The translations under genes and the position numbers were made by a program. 20,935 nt of DNA, from contig JABJQE010000175.1 of the NCBI GenBank assembly GCA_018663565.1, positions 1-20,935 on the forward strand. Direction: 5' to 3'. The notes beneath the pieces were generated by a model. The model ran no database searches and was not told the DNA's origin. It worked only from the letters and a program-made list of their open reading frames with translations. The stretch is from Phycisphaerae bacterium (GTDB lineage: Bacteria > Planctomycetota > Phycisphaerae > Phycisphaerales > SM1A02). Within the stretch, counting starts at the first letter, position 1, and each line of letters starts with the position of its first letter. Of the stretch, positions 1 to 11,300 are shown one piece after another.

Positions 1-1293
1 CGGTGCTTGCTTGCTGTGTCCCGCGACGATGTCGTGATCAAGCGGCTCATGCTCGAAACGCCCTCGAAGGGTGAATTGCCCGCCATGGTCGACCTTGCCA
101 TGCGAGATGAGTTGCATCTTGATGGCGGCGAGGCCATCATCGATTTCTTGTCCGATCATGTGGCAGGTGCAGAGTCCAATCTCTTGGCCGCGGCATTGCC
201 AGAGTCATCGCTGCAACGCGGAAAGAAGCGAATGGCATTGGCCAAGCGGCCAATTGGATGTATGTCACTTCGGTTACTTGGAGCTGCCCAGTTGGTCGCT
301 GACCCGCACGGCGGTCGAATTGCATGCATTGATGTAAGTGGGGACGGTGCGGAGTTTACTTTGCTTGAAGGTCGTGATGTGCGTGTTGCACGCGCCGCCA
401 TGTTGCCTAGCGGAAGCGACGAAGAAACGGCCGAGGCTGCCATTCGCGAAGCGCGACGAACGTGGATGAGTTGGCGAGCAGAGGTCGGCGCAGCAGTCAT
501 TGATCAAGTGATACTTATGGGCCCCGATGGCTTGACCAGTCGAATCCTAGGGTCCATGCCCGACATCACAGATACCCCTGTGACGGTGTTGTCAAGCCAC
601 GCGAGAGTCGACCAAGCGAATCACGACGTCGGCAGATTATGGTCACTTCTTGGGCTGCTGATTGCTCACCACACAAGTCGCCCGCTTATTGACTTTACTG
701 CTCCCCGAAAGGCTTCTCATCGCTTTGAGCGCCGACGGCAAGTTGGCCTAGCGGCCGCTGGTGTGTTGCTGGTGCTCTTTGGAACCATTTGGACGTGGGG
801 AAATAGTCGTGTGCAGTCGATGCAGCGGCAACTCGATTCAATAAACCTTCAACGATCAAAGCTCGAGCCAAAGTGGTTGCGGTATCACCGTGATCGCTAC
901 CGACTCGCTCATTTGGACCTGTGGTCATCCGTTCAGCCAGATTGGGTGCATCATCTCGCGGTGGCGGTTGATCGCTTGCAACCAGCAGGTGCTTTGGTAC
1001 TTGATGAGGTGTCCGCCGCATTGGACTACAAGGGTATTGATGCGCCGCGGCGTGGCAAGGTCAGCGATTGGAAACCAACATCCTCCGCTCGTCTTGTGCT
1101 TGAAGCGGAAGCTGAGAGCCGAGAGGTAGGCGAGGCTTTCCGGCAACACTGGGTTGAAGACACAGCCTGGCATGTCGCCACTGCAGGCGCTGATACCGAA
1201 GATGGCAATCGTCTTCCGTTTGGAGTCACCATTCGGTTGCACTCGCCGGATGAATCCGAGTCGCAGCCTGTTGATGCCGAGGCGAAGCCATGA
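1..1293 (+). CDS. PilM/GspL-like domain fused to PilN-like domain (5' partial)
   Basis: The reading frame is open through the left edge, so the true start lies upstream; 430 residues are visible. Residues 1-235 look like the second part of a PilM/GspL actin-like cytoplasmic ATPase domain. The run LLAVSRDDVVIKRLML resembles the PilM strand that precedes its conserved Leu-Pro, and IACIDVSGDGAEFTLLEG resembles the second phosphate-binding strand pair. A basic stretch (FERRRQ) leads into a single membrane helix at about residues 248-266. A coiled-coil-prone segment and a periplasmic PilN-like domain follow. In type IV pili, PilM and PilN are separate proteins; GspL in type II secretion has this fused layout. 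The gene overlaps the next by ATGA. The role as inner-membrane platform for the downstream secretin is inferred from domain order and context. Pilus versus secretion system cannot be decided here. Confidence 0.72.
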   Translation, partial: RCLLAVSRDDVVIKRLMLETPSKGELPAMVDLAMRDELHLDGGEAIIDFLSDHVAGAESNLLAAALPESSLQRGKKRMALAKRPIGCMSLRLLGAAQLVADPHGGRIACIDVSGDGAEFTLLEGRDVRVARAAMLPSGSDEETAEAAIREARRTWMSWRAEVGAAVIDQVILMGPDGLTSRILGSMPDITDTPVTVLSSHARVDQANHDVGRLWSLLGLLIAHHTSRPLIDFTAPRKASHRFERRRQVGLAAAGVLLVLFGTIWTWGNSRVQSMQRQLDSINLQRSKLEPKWLRYHRDRYRLAHLDLWSSVQPDWVHHLAVAVDRLQPAGALVLDEVSAALDYKGIDAPRRGKVSDWKPTSSARLVLEAEAESREVGEAFRQHWVEDTAWHVATAGADTEDGNRLPFGVTIRLHSPDESESQPVDAEAKP

Positions 1294-2252
1294 CGCTCCA
1301 CGTCAAACTCAAGGTGATGAGCGGAGCCGTTGGTCTTGTGTTTGTGATCTCGGTATTTTGGGCCGTCCAGTCGTGGGTGATTGGTCCGCAGCAGGCGATG
1401 GACGCACGCATTGATTCCGCGAGTAAGACGCTTGAGCGACGCCGCGCCGATTTGCTTGGGCAAGATCGGTTACAGGATAAACTCGATGCATACGCGAATC
1501 GGACATTTGGCTGGTCCCAAGAAGAGGTTGATCACGCGCTTCGGGCAGCCCTGTCGACACTCGGAGAATCGGCGGGACTATCTGATGTGGCGGTTGACAC
1601 GTCGCCCGTGAAGAGCATTGATTCACCCGGACGACGAGACTTCAAAGGCGCCGCGGGGAAAGTGATGCGTGACGAGGTTGATTTCGTCGAGGCACCGGCG
1701 ATATTTCGCGCCACCGGAACATGGCCTCAGTTCAACGCGATGTTGAGCGCCTTGTCGGCTGAGCCCTGGATTCGACAGGTAGAGGGGCTTCGTGTTGTTG
1801 GTAAGGGCAAGGGCGGAGTGGTTGATGTGGTGATCAAACTTCGTACGCTCTTTATCCCCAACCGCGAGCCAGGTTCTATGCCAAATGCTCAAGCAGTGGA
1901 GTGGCCTGAGTCCCTTGCAGGCGCAAGTCCCTTTGTTTTGCCGCCTCCACCAGCTCCAGTGATTGCTACTCCGATCAAGCCTGGGGCCCCTGCGAAACCG
2001 CCACCGCCTGGATGGGAGCGATGGCGGGTGATATTCGTTGGTCGTATTGAGGGTGTTGATGAGGTGCATCTGCGGGCTGCTAGAGGGGGAAATCGACAAC
2101 TCTTCGTTGGTCAGGCCCTAGACGGGTGCGTGTATCTGGGCAATCAAGTCGACAGCGATGGATTTGACGAGGCACTTTTTCGCCGAGAGGGTGCGACGTG
2201 GCTCGTTGGTCCAGGGGCGACATTTTCGGACCGTACGGCTATCGCACGGTAG
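1290..2252 (+). CDS. PilO/GspM-like inner-membrane protein with PilP/GspC-like C-terminal domain
   Basis: This 320-residue protein begins inside the previous stop (ATGA overlap), which implies translational coupling. It has one N-terminal membrane helix at about residues 10-29 with a short cytoplasmic N-terminus. A likely coiled coil (about 35-65) and an alpha/beta region to about 200 follow, the usual PilO/GspM layout. A proline-rich linker (about 214-242) then leads to a compact beta-rich domain (about 243-320) with RVIFVGRIEGVDEVHLRA and RQLFVGQALDGCVYLG, which resembles the PilP/GspC homology region that contacts the secretin N0 domain. This would be a PilO plus PilP fusion that ties the inner-membrane platform to the secretin encoded next. 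Sequence identity in these families is very low, so the assignment rests on topology, order and general pattern. Confidence 0.62.
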   Translation: MTLHVKLKVMSGAVGLVFVISVFWAVQSWVIGPQQAMDARIDSASKTLERRRADLLGQDRLQDKLDAYANRTFGWSQEEVDHALRAALSTLGESAGLSDVAVDTSPVKSIDSPGRRDFKGAAGKVMRDEVDFVEAPAIFRATGTWPQFNAMLSALSAEPWIRQVEGLRVVGKGKGGVVDVVIKLRTLFIPNREPGSMPNAQAVEWPESLAGASPFVLPPPPAPVIATPIKPGAPAKPPPPGWERWRVIFVGRIEGVDEVHLRAARGGNRQLFVGQALDGCVYLGNQVDSDGFDEALFRREGATWLVGPGATFSDRTAIAR

Positions 2253-2301
2253 ACTGCCACGAGACATGTACGCGTTGTGACGCGACAACCAAACGCCGGT
2301 C

Positions 2302-2307
2302 AGGAGG
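2302..2307 (+). promoter_or_regulatory. Shine-Dalgarno AGGAGG of the giant secretin gene
   Basis: A perfect AGGAGG lies 6 bases before the ATG at 2314 and 9 bases before a second in-frame ATG at 2317. Either start gives the same signal peptide. The 61-base gap before the secretin gene, against the 4-base overlaps at the two other junctions of the operon, suggests that the secretin is translated independently and at a high rate. Confidence 0.8.
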
Positions 2308-2313
2308 ACAGGC

Positions 2314-5300
2314 ATGATGAGGCTGACAGGATGTACTGCCTACGCGTGGATGACATGCGCCGCGTTGCTTGTGGCTGGATCTTCGTTTGGGATAGGGGCG
2401 GCCGCTTCGCCGCCTGAAACATCCATTCGCCTTGCCTTCCGAGGCGCGACCATTGACGATGTGCTTGACTCTCTGAACCGCATGAGCGGTTTGCCGGTTG
2501 TCCTTGATGCAGAAGTGCCTGCGGGCACCATCGACTTCGTCTCACCAGAAGATCACAGTCTTGAATCTGCACTTCAAGTTTTGAACACGGTGCTTCAATC
2601 TCGTGATGTAACTATTCGAGTTGTTGAGGGGATGTTGCATCTCGAGAAACTCGATGATATGCAACGCCAAGATCTTCCAACATTTGTTGGCACACTTCCC
2701 GCTGCCGTGACACCCGACACATTGGTGACCGTCGTGCGCCCGCTTCAGAGCGCGATGGCCGAGCCAATGGCTAAACAGCTTTCGCAGATGGTTGGTCAGT
2801 ACGGCGCCGTCGTTGCAATGATCGGACAGAATGCAGTCGTCATTACCGAAACGGCATCGAACGCGCGTCGGCTCCTAGAAATGCTTAACGCGCTAGATCA
2901 ACAAGACCCCGACGGATTGGTCGAAGTTTTTCCGGTAACAAATGTCGCGGCATCATCGCTGATCAAGCCACTGACTCAGCTCATGACGATCAAGGTCGAG
3001 AAGTACATGCCGGGCAAGAAGGGGGCGCTCAAGAAGGTTGAAGAAACATCACTCGCCGGGTTGACATTTGCGGCCGACGATCATGCAGGCCTCATCATCG
3101 CGAAGGGTTCGCAAAACTCCTTGGCCAAACTTGGTGAAGTCGTTCGCATGCTTGATGTGCCAGGTGGTACTAGCGGCGCGCGAACAGTGAGAACTATTCC
3201 ACTTGCGGTGATCTCACCAGCGGATGCAGTGAAGCGACTCAAATCCGTTATTCAAGCTATGCCTGAAACCGGGCGGCCCCAACTCGTCGCCTTGCCCGAA
3301 CGATCGAGCGTTGTGATTACTGGACCGAGTAGTGAAGTGAATGAACTTGCCGCGGTACTTGCCGCGATCGAGGGCGATTGGCCTCAGAACCAAACACTCG
3401 CCATGGAGCTACTGCCACTGGAGTCAGCCGACCCAAAGGCCGTCCAGGCGGCCCTGAGGGGCATTTTGAGCCCTTCTCAGCAGGCGAGAGTCAAGATCGG
3501 ACTCGCCCCCGACGGACAGTCATTGCTGCTCAGCGGTCCATCTGACGATGTGGCAGCGGTATCTCGAATGGCCGAAGCGCTTGATCTCGGTGGTGCTGAT
3601 GTACCCGCCATTCGCACGCTTCGGATTCGCCCGAGTTCGTTTGGCGAAGTGATGCAAGCCTATACGACTCTAGCTGCAACGCACGACCTTCCGACTGAAG
3701 TGGAAATGGCCGTGGATTCTGACACCGGGGTTATCCGTCTTGTCGGCGAGCCCGCTGACGTGTCGGCTATGGCGTCACTTCTACAGTCTTTGACCGAGAC
3801 GGTGCTTGAAGAACGCGAAACAAAACAGTTCGTCCTGCGGCATGTTCGTCCTTCTCGCATCGGTCGAGTTGTCGCCGCGTCGGCGCAATCCCTCCTGACG
3901 CCGGGCGATGGAACGCCGTGGACAAAGGTTGATGTCAAGGATGTTGACTCTCTTGACGTGCTGCTTGTCACGGCCGCGCCAGGTGAGATGGATACGATTT
4001 CGTCGATCATTGACTCGCTTGACCGCGCCACACCGGCCGACTCGGTTGTCCGGGTGATGCCGTTGCGGGGCGCACCAACATCCGTGATTGACCAAGCTGA
4101 CGCCGCCTTTTTGGAGATGGGTGGCGGTGGGTTCAGCACAACGCGACCTCGCGTTGAACTAGACGGCAGTGGTGATCGGATTGTGCTCTCCGGAAGCATT
4201 GAATCAGTTGCGCTATATGAGCAGGCTTTGCGCCGGTATCTCGATCTTGCCGGGCCCCCAAGAGCAACACGCGTACTGACGCTTCAGTTTGCGTCACCGC
4301 TTGAGATGGCAACACTGCTGAGTGATCTTGCGAGCACACGCGGATCGCTTCTTGCAGATGGAAGCATGCTGCCGTCAATCGAAGCGTTTGACGAGGTCAA
4401 CGGATTGTTGGTGACAGGTACTGACCGGCAGCAGCAAGCCATTCGTGGTTTGCTTCAGTCGCTCGACGTAGCAGATCCTGCGGACACGCCGCCGCTTCGA
4501 ATCTTGCAGGTGAAGGTTGCCGATGCGAGTGGGCTCGCCCGAACACTGACGAATCAATACGCAGCTCGCCCCGCGCGAGATCGCGCCGCTCGGCCAGTAC
4601 GTATCACGGCCGATGCCGCAACTGGAACCCTCTTGGTTTCGGTGCACGCCGACTTGCTTCCGGAAATTGAAGCCATTGTGGAGCAGCTCAATACTGTTGA
4701 GCGGCACGATATTGATGGTCGCGAGATCCGAATCTTCCCACTAAAGGTTGCCAATGCGGACCATTTGTCCAAGACGATTGAGCAGATGTTCCCGCAACCA
4801 CCGGCACCCGTTGATCGTCGCGGTCGACCACTCGTGCATTTACAGGAGCCTCGCGAAGTATTGGTCCGGGCAGACCGTGGCACCAACTCGCTCATTGTTG
4901 AAGCGCCGCTGCACCGGATGTCGAGTCTTGAAGAACTAGTCTCGAAGCTCGACCGGTCCCAGCGGGATCGTGGCGAGATCAGGACCTACACCGTCGATCG
5001 AAAACGGCTCAGCTCGCTTGTCTCGATGTTAAGGCAACTTGATACGCAAGGCATGCTGGTTGAAGAGCGGGACGCCCGGCAGGCCGAATTGACGATGACG
5101 CCTGAACTCCTAAGCGGCACACTTGTCGTAAGCGGTCCACCTGCGGCATTTGGCCGTATTGAGAAGTTGATTGAGGAGTTTGATGCGGCAACCCCATCCG
5201 CGCCTCGCGCAGATCTTCGCATCATTCCAGTACAGAATGGTGACGCGAGGGCCATGCAAGCAGTTATTCGTCCAATGCTGCTCGATCAAACACGTTGGCC

Positions 5301-8300
5301 AGACGAGTTGCGAATCGCTGTCGAAGCGGGCATTCGTATCCCGTCACCAACCGTGGTGGCTGAGCCGGACACCAATAGGCTGATCGTGAGCGCACCAGAG
5401 TTATTGATGCCAGTCGCGACAGCGCTTATTGCTCAGCTTGACCAGCCACGTGAGGGTGTCGCTGGTGCCGACGTGCAGGTGATGCCGTTGCAAGGCACCA
5501 ATGCTGAATTGGTGGCAACGTCCGTACAAAGCGCTCTTGCGGCGCGGGCCATGTTCTATCCTGGCCGAACGATGGCCTCGGTGGCCGCGGCTCCATCGGG
5601 CACAGCACTCTTGGTGACGGGAACTCCCGATCAAATCGGTCACGTGCAGACGATTGTCAACGCCCTCGATACGGGTGTCGCCCGCGACGATGTCCAGGTT
5701 CGGACGGTGTACTTGAAGCTCGCTCGCGCCGAGCAAGTGGCACCGATGATGACGGAACTGCTTGGGCAGAACTCGCTGACGGAATCAGAGCGGGCGCACA
5801 GATTGCGATTCCGCTTGCCTATGCCAGATGAATCAGAGGGCGTCCGCGTAGCCGCAGATGAGCGGCTCAATGCCATCATCATTGCTGGGCGAGGGCCTGA
5901 GCTTGCCGCGGCAGCAGAGATGGCCAAGCAACTCGACGCTGTTGCTGGAGAAGCATCAGTAACTTCGGTGCGTGGTGTGCAAGTAGTGCCAGTCCGCAAT
6001 GCTGACCCCGTTGAACTCGCCGCGAGTATTGAAGCTGTCTTTGCGGGCACTGAGGGGGATCGCGCGCCGGTGGTTCGTGTTGATCGCGCAAGTGGCACGC
6101 TCTTGATTCGCGCTAGCGCAGATCAAATGAAGGCCATCGACGACATCGTTCGGCGGGTTGATGCTGCGGCGCTCACGAGTAGCCGGCGCATGCAAATGGT
6201 CCCGATTGATCCATCTCAGGGATCGGCGGCGGACATTGCTGAAACACTCAAGCGAATGCTCGAGCAGAACGGAAGCCCCCCCGTAGAGGTCATCACGATT
6301 GAAGAGCTTCTTGGTGAGGCTCCTCCCGCGCAGAGCAGCAATAATTGGCCAATGTCGCCCCGGTTCCTCCTCGCGATGAGTGCATTTGGTGCAACCTCAC
6401 CCGATGCAGAGGTATCAATAGCCGTTGACCCGGCGAGTAATAGCCTCATATTGATCGGTGGCGAACGTGCCGTTGCTCGCGTTCGGGCATTGCTCAGCGA
6501 AGTCATGTCGCAATTGCCAAGTTCCCCCGGCCGCCTACGGCGTATTGAGCTTGGGGACCGAGTAAACGCGGTGCGGCTTGTTGGCTTGCTTACGCAGTCG
6601 ATGCGGCAGATCACACCAGCATCTGGCAAGCAAGGCGACCTTTCGCGACGGGTATCGGTCATTGTTGACCAGGACACAAATGCGCTCTTGATTACAGCTA
6701 CAGATGCAGACTTCGAGACCGTTACAGCGTTGATTCAAGCAGTTGCCACGCCAGCCGATGATCGCGCTGTCGTGGTCAAGGTGTATCCGCTTACGAGCGG
6801 CGGGGCGGATCGTGCTGCGGCGCACTTGAACGGGCTCTTGCAGGGCACATCGCGTTCATTGCAATCGGGGCGTCTTCGTAATCTTGCGGTGACATTGCTT
6901 GGCGGTGAAGAGGAGGTCGAAGCCACATTCCGGCCAGACCGCATTCAAGTAAGCGCTGACCCTCAAAGTGCTTCGCTCGTTGTAATGGCTCCGCCAGAAG
7001 CGATTCCGTTTCTGGATCGGTATGTGGAGCTGATGGATCAGTCGCCAGTCGTGACAACCGCGACGCTGCAGGTCTTTCCTCTCGAGCACGCCAATGCAGG
7101 AAGCCTTTCTGGCACGCTCCGCAGCGTCTTGCGAGGTCGTTTCAACGCGTTGTCGAAGACCGGTATTTCACAGCTCCGGCCGGAGGTTACCGCTGATGTG
7201 CGAACAAACTCACTGCTTGTGACGGCCGATGCGTCGCAACTTCGTGAGGTTTCGGAGTTGATCGGGCAACTTGATGCGCCGATCGGTGAGTCATTGCCTC
7301 CGCTGCGAACGATTGCTCTCAAGCGTGCGAAGCCATCTCAGGCTGCCCGGCTACTGACAAGAGCTGTTGTGGACGGTCGGGGCGCGAAGGCAAGTACGAC
7401 CACTATTTTGGCTGATGATGCCTCAGGGCTGTTGCTGGTTCGGGCTGATGCTGAAACGTCCCGTGAGATTGACAGCCTGCTCGCCGAGATTGACCGTGAT
7501 GCTACGGAGGAGTATCAGGTTCGGACCATTGCCATGAAGCGGGCCGATGCCGCCACAGTGGCATCCGCGCTACAGAAACTCTATGACGACCGTGCTCGCA
7601 TTTCTGGAGGTGGCGCTCGTCGCATAACTGTTGTTGGCGATGCGGCCGCCAAGGTCCTGCTTGTTGCAGCGGGGGATGACGATTTTGCGGCCTTACAAGA
7701 GTTGGTCACGCAGATTGACTCGCCTTCCGCGAGTGAAGAGATTGAGATTCGACTGTTCCCACTCGAGCATGCTGATGCCAGAGACATCGCCGGAGAAGTT
7801 TCGAGCATGGTGTGGGAACTCACCTACGGCGGGATGTGGATGTTTGATCGCTCTGGGCAAACGAATTCAGCAAGTAAGACTGTGGTAATGCATGATGAAC
7901 GCTTGAATGCCCTTGTGGTGACTGGGTATGGCGATACGTTCGCTGCCGTTGAACAAGTGATTGCAGTGCTTGATCAACCGACGGCCGCTGGGTACGCCAG
8001 GACTATCAAGGTCTTTCCACTTCAGAGCGCTTCGGTTGAGCTCGTTCGGGGGGTTCTCTTTGATCTCTTTGATACTGGCGACGGGTGGGGGGCTTCAGCA
8101 CGGCATGACATGCAAGTGCGGTTTGATTCCGTACGTCGCCTGCTTGTAGTTTCTGGCACTGAGGAGGAGCACGCTGAGATCAAGAGTCTTATCGCCATGC
8201 TCGATGATTCCGGCGAAGGCGAGTCAATTGTGCAGACATTTGCGCTCGACAACGCAAGGGCCGTGGAGGCAATGGAAATCTTGCGGACCTCGCTTGGGCT

Positions 8301-11300
8301 CGATGACCGTGGCGTAGCACGTGGAACCATCATGCAAGATCCAGCGGGCGGCGATCCTGTGGCCGTCACCGCAAGGATTGCCGCTGACCCCCGATCAAAT
8401 GCATTGGTTGTGACTGCGCCCGATCGGTCAATGGCCGTTATTGCATCACTCTTGACCGAAATCGATGCGTTGTCACCTCCAGGTGAGCAAGGCGTCTTCA
8501 TCATTGAGCTTGCCAATATTCCTCCAGAAGAAGTGCAGCGAGTTGTGCAGGCCATGAACCTCGATGAGGAAATCGATAGCAGTACCGGAAGCAGTGTGCT
8601 CGCCGAGCCTATGACGATCACGCCGCTTGAGGGTCGCAACGCAGTAATGGTGCTTGCAAGTCCGACGGATCGTGACACGATCACATCGATTGTCAAGTCA
8701 ATCGATGTTGAGCCTGTTGATTCAGAGGCCCGAATGCAGATGATTGATCTGCAAAACGCAGAAGCGACCGCAGTCGCGGCGGTGTTGACCCAGATTCTTG
8801 ATCCCGCCGATCAGCAGAGTGGGTCTCCACTTGCAGAGGCCGTGAAGGAACAAGTTCGTCGGTTGTCGATGCTTGGTGAGGGTGTTCATGATGCTGATAT
8901 CAGTCTTGATCTGACGCAGCCTATTCGGGTCATTCCGCACGAGTCCCAGAATGCCATATTGGTGAGTTCGACACCCGCCAACGTGAGAGCCATCATGGCC
9001 ATCGTCAAGATGCTTGACCAACTTCCGTTGACCGATGCGGTCACGGTACGCATTCTTCCACTCGACAATATTGCGGCTGATGAGTTCTCTCGCATCGTTC
9101 ATGAATTATTCTCGCAGGGCAAGCGTCTCGGCGTGCGGCCCGGATCGGGTATCAAGGGCATTCCGGCCGGAATTCTTGGTCGGGCATTGCTTGGCGATGT
9201 CGCCATGACGGTTGACACGCGAACAAATACAGTCATCGTGGCGGGCACGGACGACGCGGTTGCCACCGTTGAGGTTCTCGTTGATCGACTTGATTCACAA
9301 GTGTCAAGTGGTTGGCTCGACACCAAACTTGTGATGCTCGACTATGCCGATGCGGATGAATTGGCGACCCTGCTGCATCGTGTGCTTGTTGATGGTGCCG
9401 ACGACTTCCCGGGCGCCGCATCAATGCAAAAACAAGCTGGCCGACTCCGGATGCTCGGAGCAGAAGGCACTTATGTGATTGAGTCGGATGTGTTCCGGCC
9501 AATGCATGAGTTGACAATCGTTCCCCACGAGACACTCAACGCTCTGCTGATTGTCGGTTCGCAAGAGAACCTGGATCTCGCGGCAGAGATGGTTCGCATG
9601 CTCGACACCGAAGATGCCTCGCCAAGCGCAACTGTTCGATTCTTCCCGCTCGAGCATGCTTCTGCATCACAAGTGGCCAATACAGTGGCGCGTCTATTTG
9701 ATCAGCAGGTCTCATCAGGCGTGCTCGACCGCGAAGACCGCGTGTCAGTACAGGCCGATGAACGAACCAACACATTAATTGTGACTACAAGCGGTCGTAG
9801 TTTCTCGATGCTCGAGGCAATCTTGAAGTCGCTTGACTCACCATTGCCACCAGACTTCCAAGAAATTCGTCGCGTGCAACTTGAGAATGCCACGCCATCT
9901 CGGATGGCATCAATTATCCAACGCATGATGGACGCCCGCCTTGAGCGGCTGCGCCGAGTTGATCCAGACACTGCAGATTTGCAGCGAGTCACCGTGATGA
10001 CCGATGACCGAACGAACTCGCTCATCATTGCGGCCGGACAGGATGCCTTTGGGGTCGTCGAGCGGCTGATCAACGAGCTGGACGGATCCGAACTCGTGCA
10101 ACGGGGCCTTGTTGAAGTGATACCTGCGGACCGAACGAACGCATCTCGCGTTGCTGCGACAATTGATGCAGTGATGCAACGGCGGTACTCGGATGTTCCG
10201 GCCAATGTGCGAAGTGCCCAAGTCCCACTGGTGCTTGTTGATGCTCGCAGCAATAGCTTGCTTGTCTCGGCCGGTCCAGATGACCTTGAAGCCATTCGAG
10301 ACCTTGTTGCAAAACTCGCTGACGCCCCAACAGATCCCGCCATTGGGTTGCATCTGCTACCTGTCAATGGAACAGCTCAGGCTGAACGTCTTGCTCCGCG
10401 GTTGCAGCAACTCATGCGAGAGAGACAGCGAAGCCTCGGCGAATCTGCCACACCCACCGATCGTGTTTCGATTCAGCCAGATGGCGGGACGAATAGTTTG
10501 ATAGTGGCCGCGAGCCGTGAGAACCTTGAGGTCATTGAGGGGCTTCTTGAAGTCTTGCAAAGTGCCGAGGAGGCACGCGGGACAGGTCGAGAGCTCGAGG
10601 TCATTACGCTTGAAGTCACCAATGCTGCCGCCATGGTTGAGATGCTTGATGACTTGTATGTCAAAGAGGCCAACCGCCTGAGAGGGAATGGTGCCATTCG
10701 GGTTACCGCAGATACGCGGCTCAACGCTGTGTTGGTGAGCGCCTCAAGTACAGACATTACCGAGATTCGAAAGCTCGTGGGGCGTCTCGACGGCACATCA
10801 CCATCTTCAGTTGTTGAGATTCAGCATGTGCCACTGACCAGTGCCAATGCACTCGAGACCGTGCGATTGATTGAGGACGTGATCTCTGGCCGGAGCGTTC
10901 GCGGGCGACGCCGAAATGACCGTGCTACGGTTCTTCAGTATGTTCGGCAGGCCGAAGGCGCGGAGAGTGGTAGCGAGATGGAAGTCAGTACCGCGCTGCG
11001 AGAATCCATCAACCTCACACCGGATATTCGGACCAATACAATTATCGTGAAGGCGCCGAGCGATTCAATGGATCTATTGATTGACATGATTCGTGATCTC
11101 GATGAATCATCTGTTGGGTCTAAGAATGTTCGCATCTTCAAGTTGGAAAACGCAGACGCAGCGGCCATGGGCAAGTTGCTGAAAGATCTGTTCCAGCTTG
11201 GACAGGGCGACGACTTGCTTGTTCTCAAGCCACGCGAATCTGCCGAAGTCGCAGATCTTGGGGGCGGCATGGCCGAGGAGTTTGTTGACTTCTCAGGAAC

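Noticed and set aside
8022..8696. 224-codon open frame on the minus strand inside the secretin gene
   Set aside because: Its product is Ser/Thr/Arg-rich with no domain pattern; it is an antisense shadow of the repeat-coding strand, as are similar frames at 3660-4199, 5640-6098 and 9702-10367.
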